Source of the DNA: Streptomyces sp. GS7
GTDB taxonomy: Bacteria > Actinomycetota > Actinomycetes > Streptomycetales > Streptomycetaceae
Direction: 5' to 3'
DNA length: 64,000 nt
Assembly (NCBI RefSeq): GCF_009834125.1
Contig: NZ_CP047146.1
Location: forward strand, 3,837,501-3,901,500
Shown here piece by piece: positions 24,654-32,633 of this stretch. Both the position numbers and the translations under genes were made by a program. The notes under the pieces were generated by a model that was given only the letters and a program-made list of their open reading frames with translations, did not search any database and was not told where the DNA came from. How positions within the stretch are numbered: the stretch's first letter is position 1; the number at the start of each line of letters is the position of its first letter.

Positions 24654-25628
24654 ATGGCAAATACCAGTACCCGGACGTTGCAATTGCTGTCCCTGCTTCA
24701 GACCCACCGGTACTGGCCAGGCACCGAGCTGGCCGAGAGACTGGGGATTTCGGTCCGCACCCTTCGGCGGGACATCGACCGGCTGCGGGAGCTGGGATAT
24801 CCGGTCGAGGCGCAGCGCGGCGTCGACGGCGGCTACCAGCTCGCTGCGGGCGCGGCACTGCCGCCGTTGGTGATCGACGACGAGGAGGCGGTGGCCCTGG
24901 CCGTGGGGCTGCAGACCGCGGCCCAGGGCGCGGTGGAGGGCATCGCCGAGTCCTCGGTCCGGGTGCTGGCCAAGGTCGTGCAGGTGATGCCGGCCCGGCT
25001 GCGGCGCCGGGTGGAGAGCCTGCGCACGATGACCGAGCCGGCCGACTGGGGCGCGGAGGCCGGGGCGGACGTCGACTCCGCCGTCCTCACCACGGTCGCC
25101 TTGGCGTGCCGGGACACCGAGCAGCTCCGCTTCTCCTACAGCGCCGCCGACGGCCGGATCACCGACCGGCACGTCGAACCCCATCGCCTGGTCCGTCTCC
25201 GCCGGCGCTGGTACCTGGTCGCCTACGACGTCGCCCGGCACGACTGGCGCACCTTCCGGGTCGACCGGCTCACCGCACCGCACAGCACCGGCTCCCGGTT
25301 CCGGCTTCGGGACCTGCCCGCCGCCGACGCCGCCGAATTCGTCCGTGCCCGCCTGAACAACGTTCCCCGCCCGTACCGCGTGGAGGTTCTGGTCGACGCC
25401 CCGGCCGCGACCGTGCGCGAACGGATCGGCCGATGGGGAACGGTCGAGGAGGTCGACGCCGGGCACTGCCGTGTACGTATGACCGCCGACTCCCTGGACT
25501 GGCCGGCCATGGCGATGGGCGTGCTCGGCGCGGACTTCCATGTGCTGCACCCGCCCGAACTGCTCGACCGGATCCACGAGTGGGGTACCCGCTTCCACCG
25601 CGCGTCGTCCCGGCGCGGCGGGGGATAG
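24654..25628 (+). CDS. WYL/HTH_11 transcriptional regulator (YafY family)
   Basis: A 324-residue regulator. The N-terminal winged HTH is TRTLQLLSLLQTHRYWPGTE then LAERLGISVRTLRRDIDRLR. The WYL domain is in the second half, with RLRRRWYLVAYDVARHDWRT carrying the WYL-type motif. A C-terminal WCX extension follows. WYL domains sense ligands or nucleic acids. It is divergent from the DinB gene across a 130-base intergenic region that must hold both promoters. The gene is complete and followed by a hairpin. Confidence 0.9.
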   Translation: MANTSTRTLQLLSLLQTHRYWPGTELAERLGISVRTLRRDIDRLRELGYPVEAQRGVDGGYQLAAGAALPPLVIDDEEAVALAVGLQTAAQGAVEGIAESSVRVLAKVVQVMPARLRRRVESLRTMTEPADWGAEAGADVDSAVLTTVALACRDTEQLRFSYSAADGRITDRHVEPHRLVRLRRRWYLVAYDVARHDWRTFRVDRLTAPHSTGSRFRLRDLPAADAAEFVRARLNNVPRPYRVEVLVDAPAATVRERIGRWGTVEEVDAGHCRVRMTADSLDWPAMAMGVLGADFHVLHPPELLDRIHEWGTRFHRASSRRGGG

Positions 25629-25630
25629 GT

Positions 25631-25664
25631 CTGCCCCCGGGAACTGCCCTGGCCCCGGGGGCAG
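25631..25664 (+). terminator. Hairpin terminator of the WYL regulator gene
   Basis: An 11-bp perfect stem, CTGCCCCCGGG paired with CCCGGGGGCAG, starts three bases after the stop codon. Confidence 0.65.
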
Positions 25665-25692
25665 CGGGCGGCTTGCCTTGCCAACGGCCGAC

Positions 25693-25738
25693 GGCGAGCA
25701 CCCGACCGCGGCTCAGGCGAGCACCCGACCGCGGCTCA
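25693..25738. repeat. Perfect 23-bp tandem duplication
   Basis: Two adjacent identical 23-base units, 25693-25715 and 25716-25738, each beginning GGCGAGCACC. The last bases overlap the stop of the isochorismatase-like remnant. Confidence 0.9.
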
Positions 25739-25886
25739 ACTGCGGTGGGCACACGGGCTCTTGCGCAGCACGGCGTGTTCCGGCTCCTGTCGGGAGTCGT
25801 CCTCGGCGACCGTGTCGTCGGATCCGAAGACGACCTGGTAGCCGCGTTCGTCTGCCTGCCGGGCCGTGGTGCGGCAGCCGCCGGTG
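25736..25886 (-). pseudogene. Isochorismatase-like cysteine hydrolase, C-terminal fragment
   Basis: A minus-strand frame reads TTARQADERGYQVVFGSDDT then VAEDDSRQEPEHAVLRKS. This resembles the last helix-strand-helix of isochorismatase-like hydrolases (TAxxAxxRGYxVxxxxDA). No start or catalytic residues are present; the MFS gene end lies directly upstream. It is probably a remnant. Confidence 0.45.
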
Positions 25887-27131
25887 TCAGGTGAGGCCCG
25901 CGGCCTGTTCCGTTGTGTTCCGGGGCGCCTTCTCGCGGCGCGGGAGCAGGAGCGGGGTGGCCAGGAGGAGGACTCCGGCGAGCGCGATCGCGGTGCGGGG
26001 GCTGGTGACGGCGGCCAGCAGACCCCACACGGCGGTCATGGCCGCGATGCTGGTGCTGCTGCTGACCGCCCACGCGGACAGCGTCCGGGCGACCCGGTCG
26101 GGGGCGGTGTGGTCGAGCCGGTAGGTGGCCAGCACGGGGTTGAACACAGCGCAGCAGGTCACCAGTCCGAGCTGGAGGACGATGATCAGTACCATCCCGG
26201 GGACGCCGGGCCGGACGAACGCCAATCCCACAGGCCAACACGCGCGCAGCGCCCCGGCGGTGAGCATCACCTTGTGCTGTCCGAACCGCGCCACGAGGCG
26301 GGGCGCCAGGCGTGACCCGACGAGACCGCCGACGCAAGGGGCCGCGAACACGAAACCGTACTGCCAGGGTGCGAACCCGAGGTGGCCCAGCAGGAGTACG
26401 GCGAGCAGCGGCTCGGAGGCCATGATCAGGCCGTTGGCCACGATGGAGTTGAAGAGCAGCGGGCGCAGCGTGGGATGGGTGAGGATGTGGCGCCATCCTT
26501 CGAGCAGATCCCCGGCGCGCAGCCGCGGTGCACCGGTCCGTGCGGGGCGCGGCTCGCTCCCGCCGATGGAGCGGATGCCCAGTGCCGACAGCAGGTAGCT
26601 GACCGCGTCGGCCACCACACTCGTCACCGGGCCGAACAGCCCGATCGCGGCCCCGCCGAGCGGTGGTCCGACCACCGTCGCGGTCCACATCGTGGACTCG
26701 AACCGGCCATTCGCGACGAGCAGGTCCTCCGGCGGCACGAGCGCCTTCAGATACGCACCGCTGGCCGCCCTGAAGGTGATGTCGGCCGCGGCGACCACGA
26801 CGGAGACGACGAGAAGTTGCACGAAGCTGAGCCAGCCGAGCGCGAACGCGGCGGGGACGCTCAGCAACGCGGCGAAACGGGTCAGGTCCATCGCCACCAT
26901 GACCGGCCGCTTGCGGCGGAACTCCACCCACGGACCGAGCGGCACCGCCACCACGGCCCCCACCGCCCGCCCCGCGGCAGACAGCGCCGCCACCTGGGTC
27001 GGCCCGGAGTGCAGCACGAGGACCGCGATCAGGGGAAACGCACCGAACCCGAGCCATGTGCCGTACACGCTGACCGCGTACGCTGCCCACAACCGCCGGA
27101 ACTGCCGCCCCAGCGTCCGCCTGCCCGCCAT
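25887..27131 (-). CDS. MFS transporter (EntS/drug-exporter type)
   Basis: A 414-residue major facilitator with about 12 membrane helices. The N-terminus is QFRRLWAAYAVSVYGTWLGF. The loop 2-3 region is GRAVGAVVAVPLGPWVEFRR then KRPVMVAMD, and LVPPEDLLVANGRFESTMWT and VVGPPLGGAAIGLFGP are typical of the enterobactin-exporter-like subfamily. It should export a small molecule by proton antiport. The ATG at 27131 (MAGRRTLGRQF) is preferred; a longer frame upstream would add unrelated residues. It is divergent from a LysR regulator that probably controls it. Confidence 0.85.
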   Translation of the reverse strand: MAGRRTLGRQFRRLWAAYAVSVYGTWLGFGAFPLIAVLVLHSGPTQVAALSAAGRAVGAVVAVPLGPWVEFRRKRPVMVAMDLTRFAALLSVPAAFALGWLSFVQLLVVSVVVAAADITFRAASGAYLKALVPPEDLLVANGRFESTMWTATVVGPPLGGAAIGLFGPVTSVVADAVSYLLSALGIRSIGGSEPRPARTGAPRLRAGDLLEGWRHILTHPTLRPLLFNSIVANGLIMASEPLLAVLLLGHLGFAPWQYGFVFAAPCVGGLVGSRLAPRLVARFGQHKVMLTAGALRACWPVGLAFVRPGVPGMVLIIVLQLGLVTCCAVFNPVLATYRLDHTAPDRVARTLSAWAVSSSTSIAAMTAVWGLLAAVTSPRTAIALAGVLLLATPLLLPRREKAPRNTTEQAAGLT

Positions 27132-27230
27132 GTCCCACGCGCCTCTCGCCGATGTGAACAACCACTCGATGACCATCGGTATCAAAGCGACTGGCAGATG
27201 CCCGGATCAAACAACCGACCCGACAGCAAA

Positions 27231-27249
27231 GCACAACCATTGGTTGTGC
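27231..27249. promoter_or_regulatory. Perfect palindrome between the MFS and LysR genes
   Basis: GCACAACCA, a central T, then TGGTTGTGC: 9-bp perfect arms ending about 17 bases before the LysR start. An AACCGACC half-like element lies about 20 bases to the left. The size and place fit an operator for the LysR protein that controls both divergent genes. Confidence 0.6.
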
Positions 27250-27265
27250 ATGTACCGTGGTCGGC

Positions 27266-28192
27266 GTGGATCTCGATGTTGTGCGCACCTTCGTGGCCGC
27301 CGCCGACGCCGGGCGGTTCCAAGACGCTGCCGCCGAACTGTCGATCACCCAGCAGGCCGTCTCCAAACGCATCGCCACGCTGGAGAAGATCCTCGGTGCG
27401 CGGCTGTTCACCCGCACCGCGCGAGGCGCGACGCTCACCATCGACGGACAGGCGTTCCTGCCGCACGCCCGCGATCTTCTACGGGTCGAAGAGCGGGCGG
27501 TCGCCTCAGTTCGTCCCGGCCGCCGCGCGCTGCGCGTCGACGTGATCGGCCGGCGGCTCGCCCCGGCCGGCCTGCTGCGCGACTTCCATCGTGCGCACCC
27601 CGAGATCGAGCTCGATGTCGTGACGCTCTTCGACGCCGACGCGGCCATCAACGCCATCCGGACCGGCACGATCGACGCTTCCTTCCGCGCCGTCACCATG
27701 CCCGGCCGGCAGCTTCCCGACGACATCGGGGCCGCCCGGGTCTTCGACGAGCCGATCGAGCTCCTCACGGGACCGGCCCACGAACTCGCCGGCGCCCGCG
27801 CGGTCACGCCCGCCGAACTCGTCGGACACCGGATCTGGATGCCCGGCATCGTCCCCGGCACCGAGTGGGGCGCCTACTACGACGCCCTCGCCACCGCGTT
27901 CGCGCTCACCATCGAGATCACCGGCCCCGACTTCGGTATCGAACCGCTGCTGGACACCATCACCGACTCCCGGTCACTGGCGACCTTCGTCGGCGAGGAG
28001 ACGCGCCTCGTCTGGCCCGTCGACCACGGCCTGCGGCGCATCGCCGTGCGGAACCCGACACCCGTCTACCCGCACTCACTGGTATGGCACCGCGACAACC
28101 CGCATCCGGGACTCGCCGCGCTCCGCGACCACCTCCGCTCCGGGCGGCGCGACCACTCCGACGCCGGGACCTGGACGCCTACTTGGGCGTAG
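27266..28192 (+). CDS. LysR family transcriptional regulator
   Basis: A 308-residue LTTR. The HTH is VRTFVAAADAGRFQDAAAEL then SITQQAVSKRIATLEKILGA. A linker helix and a periplasmic-binding-protein-like effector domain follow (LRVDVIGRRLAPAGLLRDFH...LLTGPAHELAGAR...). The GTG at 27266 (VDLDVV) is the usual family start; a GTG at 27257 would add three residues. It lies divergent to the MFS exporter and downstream of the palindrome, which suggests local control of efflux by a small ligand. A hairpin follows about 100 bases after the stop. Confidence 0.85.
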   Translation: MDLDVVRTFVAAADAGRFQDAAAELSITQQAVSKRIATLEKILGARLFTRTARGATLTIDGQAFLPHARDLLRVEERAVASVRPGRRALRVDVIGRRLAPAGLLRDFHRAHPEIELDVVTLFDADAAINAIRTGTIDASFRAVTMPGRQLPDDIGAARVFDEPIELLTGPAHELAGARAVTPAELVGHRIWMPGIVPGTEWGAYYDALATAFALTIEITGPDFGIEPLLDTITDSRSLATFVGEETRLVWPVDHGLRRIAVRNPTPVYPHSLVWHRDNPHPGLAALRDHLRSGRRDHSDAGTWTPTWA

Positions 28193-28296
28193 CGGTCAGG
28201 ACCGCGGGACGACCCGACACCCGGGAGGTGAGGGGGCACTGGAGTGGGAAGCGCCAGGCGCCCGCCGAACGTCCGCCGTCGTGAAGGCCGGACCCG

Positions 28297-28320
28297 CTGG
28301 GAACCCTGCCGGGTTCCCGG
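28297..28320 (+). terminator. Hairpin terminator downstream of the LysR gene
   Basis: GGGAACCC and GGGTTCCC form an 8-bp perfect stem around a TGCC tetraloop, extended by two further pairs. It lies about 100 bases past the LysR stop and just before the adenosine deaminase gene. Confidence 0.5.
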
Positions 28321-28377
28321 CCGTGGGAAATTGCCGAAAAGTGTCTCCCGATAGCCCGGTTGAGCAGCAACGATGCG

Positions 28378-29994
28378 ATGGTGAATCATGATCATCGTCG
28401 TGCCGTGAACCGCCGCCGGGCTTTCCGGGTCGGTCTGGCCACCCTCAGCATGCTGTCGTTGTCGTCCGCGCTGCCCGCCGCCGCGCAGCCGGCCGGCTCC
28501 TCCGCCCCGACGTCGCGTTCCGTACGCCCGACGACCGCGGCCGAAGCGCGCACCGCCGCCTACCTGGAGTCCGTGCGCCAGGACCCGGCGCGGCTGCGCG
28601 GCTTCTTCCTGCACCTGCCGAAGGGCGGTGATCTGCACAACCACCTCTCCGGCGCCATACCCACCGAGTACCTGATATCGCTCGCCGCCGAGGACGGACT
28701 GTGCATCGACGAAAAGACCATGACGGCGGTCGGGGCGCCGTGCGGTCCCGGGAAGCGGCCGGCGGTCGACGCCCGGACCGACCGGGCCTTCCGCGACGCT
28801 CTGATGCGCGCCTGGTCCATGGAGGACTTCCCGGCGGGACAGCCAGGGCACGACCACTTCTTCGACACGTTCGGCAAGTTCGGTGAGGTGACCTGGCGCC
28901 ACCGCGGCAAGCTGCTGTCGAAGGTCGCCGACGACATCGCCGGGCAGAACCAGTTCTACCTGGAGACACTGGTCACGCCCGCCTCCGAGGACGCCAAGAA
29001 GCTTGCCGACCAGGTCGGTTGGGACGGCGACTTCGACCGTATGCACAAGGCCCTGGTCGCTGACGGCGGACTGGACCGCCTGGTGGCCACCGCCCGCAAG
29101 GAAGCCGACGACGCCGACGCCGAGCTCCGTACGGCTTCCCACTGCGGCACCTCCCACCCCGCCCCGGGCTGCCGCCTGACCGTCCGCTGGAACTCCCAGG
29201 TCTCCCGCGGCAGCAGCCCCCAGCGGGTCTTCACGCAGATGGAACTGGGCCTGCGCCTGGCCGAGCGGGACGGACGGTTCACCGCGGTCAACCTCGTCCA
29301 GCCCGAGGACGGCGAGGTCGCCCTGCGCGACTACTCCCTCCAGATGCGGATGCTCGCCTATCTGCACCGCACCTATCCGCGCGCCCACATCACCCTGCAC
29401 GCGGGCGAGTTGTGGCCGGGCCTGGCCAAGCCGGAGGACCTGAAGTCCCACATCGACGAGGCCGTCAACGTCGCCCACGCCGAACGCATCGGCCACGGCG
29501 TCGACCTCGTCCACGAGGACAACTGGCGGCAGCTGGCACGGACCATGGCCGAGCGCCAGGTGGCCGTCGAGGTCCCCTTCACCAGTAACGCCCAGATCCT
29601 CGGTGTGAAGGGAGCCGAGCACCCCTTCACGACCTACCGCGCGTACGGGGTGCCGATCGTGCTGGCCACCGACGACCCCGGCATCTCCCGCATCGACATC
29701 TCGCACGAGTACCAGTACGCGTCCACCACGTACGGTCTCGGCTACGGCGAACTGAAGGATCTGGCCCGCGCCTCGCTGCAGTACTCGTTCCTGCCGGGCC
29801 GCAGCCTGTGGCAGGGCAACCCGACCCGGTACGGCTACCACCCGGCCGCCGCCTGCCGCGGACAGCTCCCCGGCGGCAGAACCCCCGGTGCCGCCTGCCG
29901 CCGCCTGCTCGCGTCCAGCCCCAAGGCAGCCGTCGAGTGGCGGCAGGAGACCGCCTTCGCCTCCTTCGAGCGGCAGTTCACCACCCACCGCTGA
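28378..29994 (+). CDS. Exported adenosine deaminase (ADGF/CECR1-like)
   Basis: A 538-residue exported enzyme. Residues 1-37 form a signal peptide with a twin-arginine motif (RRRAFRVG) and hydrophobic core ATLSMLSLSSALPAAAQ. The deaminase barrel carries the zinc site PKGGDLHNHLSGAIP, the catalytic HAGELWPG, ERIGHGVDL and the metal Asp pair in LATDDPGISR. An insertion with two Cys lies between the first and second motifs. It converts adenosine to inosine outside the membrane, for nucleoside scavenging or signalling. The ATG at 28378 follows a weak GAG-containing site; a TTG at 28360 is less likely. A strong hairpin follows. Confidence 0.88.
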   Translation: MVNHDHRRAVNRRRAFRVGLATLSMLSLSSALPAAAQPAGSSAPTSRSVRPTTAAEARTAAYLESVRQDPARLRGFFLHLPKGGDLHNHLSGAIPTEYLISLAAEDGLCIDEKTMTAVGAPCGPGKRPAVDARTDRAFRDALMRAWSMEDFPAGQPGHDHFFDTFGKFGEVTWRHRGKLLSKVADDIAGQNQFYLETLVTPASEDAKKLADQVGWDGDFDRMHKALVADGGLDRLVATARKEADDADAELRTASHCGTSHPAPGCRLTVRWNSQVSRGSSPQRVFTQMELGLRLAERDGRFTAVNLVQPEDGEVALRDYSLQMRMLAYLHRTYPRAHITLHAGELWPGLAKPEDLKSHIDEAVNVAHAERIGHGVDLVHEDNWRQLARTMAERQVAVEVPFTSNAQILGVKGAEHPFTTYRAYGVPIVLATDDPGISRIDISHEYQYASTTYGLGYGELKDLARASLQYSFLPGRSLWQGNPTRYGYHPAAACRGQLPGGRTPGAACRRLLASSPKAAVEWRQETAFASFERQFTTHR

Positions 29995-30005
29995 CCGCTG
30001 TTCCC

Positions 30006-30059
30006 CGCACGGCCTCGGCGCACCCGTTCCCGTCACGCACGGGGCGCCGAGGCCGTGCG
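30006..30059 (+). terminator. Strong hairpin terminator of the adenosine deaminase gene
   Basis: A perfect 16-bp stem, CGCACGGCCTCGGCGC with GCGCCGAGGCCGTGCG, and a 22-base loop, begins 12 bases after the stop codon. The following 100 bases to 30230 are a low-complexity tract of GGAGTCCCG-like repeats. Confidence 0.75.
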
Positions 30060-30246
30060 CTGCCGTACGTACCCGCCCCGACCGGCCAGGCGAGCCCGGC
30101 CGCCGCTCCTCACGCCCCCGGTCCGAGCCCCCCGCCTGCATCTACCGCGGTGGAACCCCGGAGTCCCGGAACCTCAGAGTCCCGGAGTCCGGGAGCCCCG
30201 AAGTCCCGGAGGCTGTCGGCACCCGCGTAGCGCGTGCCGGACACGC

Positions 30247-30528
30247 TCACAGGAGAGGCGTGGGCAGAACCTCGAAGCCGCTCAGCCGGCCCGGCTCCTC
30301 GTCCCGAACCTCGACCTTCGCCACGGCCGCGGACGGTGGCCCCTGGTGTGCCCAGTCGACCAACTGCGCGACGCGGTCCTCGTCTCCTTCGAAGACCGCC
30401 TCGACGTTCCCGTCGGGCAGGTTGCGCACCCACCCCGAGACGCCGTACTCAAGAGCGGTCTGCCGGCAGGTGTCCCGGAAGAAGACGCCCTGCACCCGGC
30501 CGGACACGATCACGTGCTTCCTCACCAT
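30247..30528 (-). CDS. acyP: Acylphosphatase
   Basis: A 93-residue alpha/beta-sandwich enzyme that hydrolyses acyl phosphates such as carbamoyl- or acetyl-phosphate. The phosphate-binding loop is SGRVQGVFFRDTCRQTA, with the catalytic Arg in FFRD. The catalytic Asn is in VSGWVRNLPDGNVEAVFEG. Length and motifs are complete, and the ATG is at 30528. It is cytoplasmic and monocistronic. The symbol follows the family name. Confidence 0.92.
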   Translation of the reverse strand: MVRKHVIVSGRVQGVFFRDTCRQTALEYGVSGWVRNLPDGNVEAVFEGDEDRVAQLVDWAHQGPPSAAVAKVEVRDEEPGRLSGFEVLPTPLL

Positions 30529-30686
30529 GGGCAGGACTGTAGATCAACGGGCCGGGCCAGGGGACGACCACCGCGTCCGGCACGCCCCGCGAGCCGACCC
30601 GGGGTGCGGTGGGGGCCTGGGCGCGCGGCACGCTCCAGGCCCTCAGGCAGGACGGTGACATGTCGTCACCCCCGTCACCCTTGCTG

Positions 30687-31064
30687 TCACTCCTGTGTGG
30701 TCGCCGGCTCCACGTGTTTGGCGTAGGACGCGTCGAGGTCCCGGACCTCCACGGAGGCATGCACCGTGCGGCCCGTGGCCGCCGCCGTGTGGGCGCGTAC
30801 CAGGTCGAGGACGGCCCGGCTCAGTAGCGTCTTGGTTTCCGTGCTGCGGCCCGGGAGGATCGCGAAGTCCACGTGAATCAGGGTCTGTTGGGGTTCGTCG
30901 TGGGCGATGACGACGTCGTCGACGCAGCGGAAGCGGGTCTTGCAGCTCTCGACGGTGATGCCGTCGACCGTCTTCGCGGCGAGCGCGTGCAGTTCATGGG
31001 CGAAGCGGCGGCGGTCCAGGACCTCCCGCAGTGTCGCGTCGTGGTCGATGAGGATGTGCGGCAC
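30687..31064 (-). CDS. 5-carboxymethyl-2-hydroxymuconate delta-isomerase (CHMI) family protein
   Basis: A 125-residue tautomerase-superfamily member. It begins VPHILIDHDATLREVLDRRR, so after removal of the first residue Pro becomes the N-terminal catalytic base, as in CHMI. Further matches are FRCVDDVVIAHDEPQQTLIH and DFAILPGRSTETKTLLSRAV then LDLVRAH. The GTG at 31064 has a GGGAGGAG ribosome site six bases upstream. CHMI works in homoprotocatechuate degradation, but no other genes of that route are present. It may act on another unsaturated keto-acid or be a stand-alone tautomerase. Confidence 0.8.
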   Translation of the reverse strand: MPHILIDHDATLREVLDRRRFAHELHALAAKTVDGITVESCKTRFRCVDDVVIAHDEPQQTLIHVDFAILPGRSTETKTLLSRAVLDLVRAHTAAATGRTVHASVEVRDLDASYAKHVEPATTQE

Positions 31065-31421
31065 AGGATCTCCTCCCGGAACAGGCAACCAGCGGGCGGC
31101 CGCGGACGGTCACCGGCTGCTTCCAGCGATATCTGGCCCTTGCGGCGGTGCAGTTGGGTGCGGGTCGTCGTGGAGAGGAACGTTAGCGGACCGGCCGACC
31201 GCGCTTGCCGGGAGCCTCGACGAGCGGACCGCCCGTGCAACCCCCTCCCCACCACCCCTCCCGAATCCATACGCCCTCGCACACCGCTTCCGTCGTTCGC
31301 CGCCGACCGCGGCCGGTGTGTCAGAGCCGTGTGGAACACTCGCCGTCGCCGTAGGAACAACGGGCCGAATCAGTACTGAGAGAGTGCTGAAAACGTGCTA
31401 AATCAAGGGGGATTGGCTTTC
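31065..31421. other. Divergent intergenic region
   Basis: About 350 bases between the CHMI-like gene and the DUF1877 gene. It should hold both promoters. I see only the AAGGGGGA ribosome site before the DUF1877 gene; a plausible -10/-35 pair is not clear. Confidence 0.35.
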
Positions 31422-31907
31422 ATGGGCGTGAGCATCTCATTCATCAGCGCGACCACGGAGGAACTGGACAGGGCGGAGAACGAACCGAGTTGGGCCGATG
31501 AATACATCTACGAGCTGTACACCAGCGACGACGTCTCGATACCGGATCGCCCTCGCGGCGGCCCGGACAAGGCGTGGGCCGGCCTCCAGTTCCTGCTCGA
31601 TGATACGGACGTGCAACTTGATTTCCTGATGGACGGGTTCCAGATACAGGAGGACGGCACCCTGTTCGGATGGTCTGCGGAGCAGATCGAGAGCGTGGCA
31701 CGGCAGCTTCGGGAGATGCCGTGGGAGCGGTTGGCGGCGCACTACGACCCGGAGCGGATGATGAAGGAGGAGGTGTACCCGAAAACCTGGAGGCTCGACC
31801 CGGAGGGCGAGCTGGACTGGCTGGAGCGCTCCTACGACGAACTCGTCGCATTCTTCAAGGAGGCGGTGGAAGGTGGATATGGGGCGTTCATGAACTTCAG
31901 CTTCTGA
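31422..31907 (+). CDS. DUF1877 family protein
   Basis: A 161-residue cytoplasmic protein beginning MGVSISFISATTEELDRAE. Family features are the LDDTDVQLDFLMDGFQI region, the middle helix EQIESVARQLREMPWERLAA and the C-terminal YDELVAFFKEAVEGGYGAFM. DUF1877 proteins are small, acidic, of unknown function and often found beside polymorphic-toxin genes. No toxin gene is adjacent here. The ATG has AAGGGGGA about nine bases upstream. Confidence 0.8.
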   Translation: MGVSISFISATTEELDRAENEPSWADEYIYELYTSDDVSIPDRPRGGPDKAWAGLQFLLDDTDVQLDFLMDGFQIQEDGTLFGWSAEQIESVARQLREMPWERLAAHYDPERMMKEEVYPKTWRLDPEGELDWLERSYDELVAFFKEAVEGGYGAFMNFSF

Positions 31908-31988
31908 GCTGAGCTTCCGCGCGTTCTGGACCAGCCGCCCTGCCCCCTTTCCGGCAGGCCGGGGACGAACCGCGCGACATCCCCTGCC

Positions 31989-32018
31989 GCACCCGCACCC
32001 GCACCCGCACCCGCACCC
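31989..32018. repeat. GCACCC hexamer repeat, five perfect copies
   Basis: Five consecutive GCACCC units run from 31989 to 32018, followed by a partial unit. This is slippage-prone simple sequence downstream of the DUF1877 gene. Confidence 0.85.
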
Positions 32019-32056
32019 GCGCACGCGACGCGACCTCTGGTCAGGGGCGAGAGAAA

Positions 32057-32087
32057 GCCCGCCGGGCCTGGCTGTGGCCCGGCGGGC
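32057..32087 (+). terminator. Hairpin terminator of the DUF1877 gene
   Basis: GCCCGCCGGGCC and GGCCCGGCGGGC form a perfect 12-bp stem with a 7-base loop. Confidence 0.6.
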
Positions 32088-32633
32088 CGCGCCGAGCCCA
32101 CTCCGGCTGTACCTGAGCGCAAGCGGGACCTGCACGGAAGCTGGACCAGCGCGGCCGTCGGACGGTTCCGACGGAATGGGGGCCGCCGTGCTCTGCCGTG
32201 ATCACACGGGCGTCGGTGAGATCCAGAACGCATCGGTGTCCACACCGAATGGGGCCGCCCCGTTCCCGGTCTGCGCGGTGGCAATCATCCTCTGCGCCGG
32301 GAAACTTGACGGAGAATTAGTTCAGGGCCCGGGACCGTGAATACAGTGGAAAGCTGCGCTCAAGAGCAGTGTTCGGCAGTGGAAGATCGACCGTCGATCG
32401 CGTACTGCGGACGGTTGGGCGAAATGATCCAGGGCTGTATTTCGTCGCCCCCAGACCTGCGCATTCATCCCGCTGTCCAGCCGAGCCGGCATCCCGGCGG
32501 TATCAGGGAAGGGCGGCCGGGAAATTTTCCGGGGAAAGTAATATTCCGGTAATGACTCTTTTTATATCGGTAAACGCTTCCTACTCTGAGGCGACTTTTG
32601 CAGTAAGCCCTGGGCTTTTTTGAAAGGCGCCGC

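Larger units (their letters stand above)
31908..32633. other. Long intergenic region upstream of the amino-acid permease
   Basis: About 725 bases without a supported gene. It contains a hexamer repeat (31989-32018) and a strong hairpin (32057-32087). Toward 32520-32633 is an AT-richer stretch (TTTTCCGGGG, then TTTTTATATCGG) that probably carries the permease promoter. The distance between DUF1877 and the permease is unusually long for this genome, so a decayed gene may have stood here. Confidence 0.4.

Noticed and set aside
25270..27861. 863-codon minus-strand open frame
   Set aside because: It lies across the WYL, MFS and LysR genes in other frames. It is a typical high-GC shadow with Arg/Pro-rich composition and no domain.
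28066..30141. 691-codon minus-strand frame opposite the adenosine deaminase
   Set aside because: The plus-strand deaminase has a complete catalytic motif set; the opposite frame has Gly/Arg/Val-rich shadow composition.
31989..32018. CRISPR-like array
   Set aside because: The units are 6 bases with no spacers; it is simple sequence. No CRISPR array or cas gene is present anywhere in the window.
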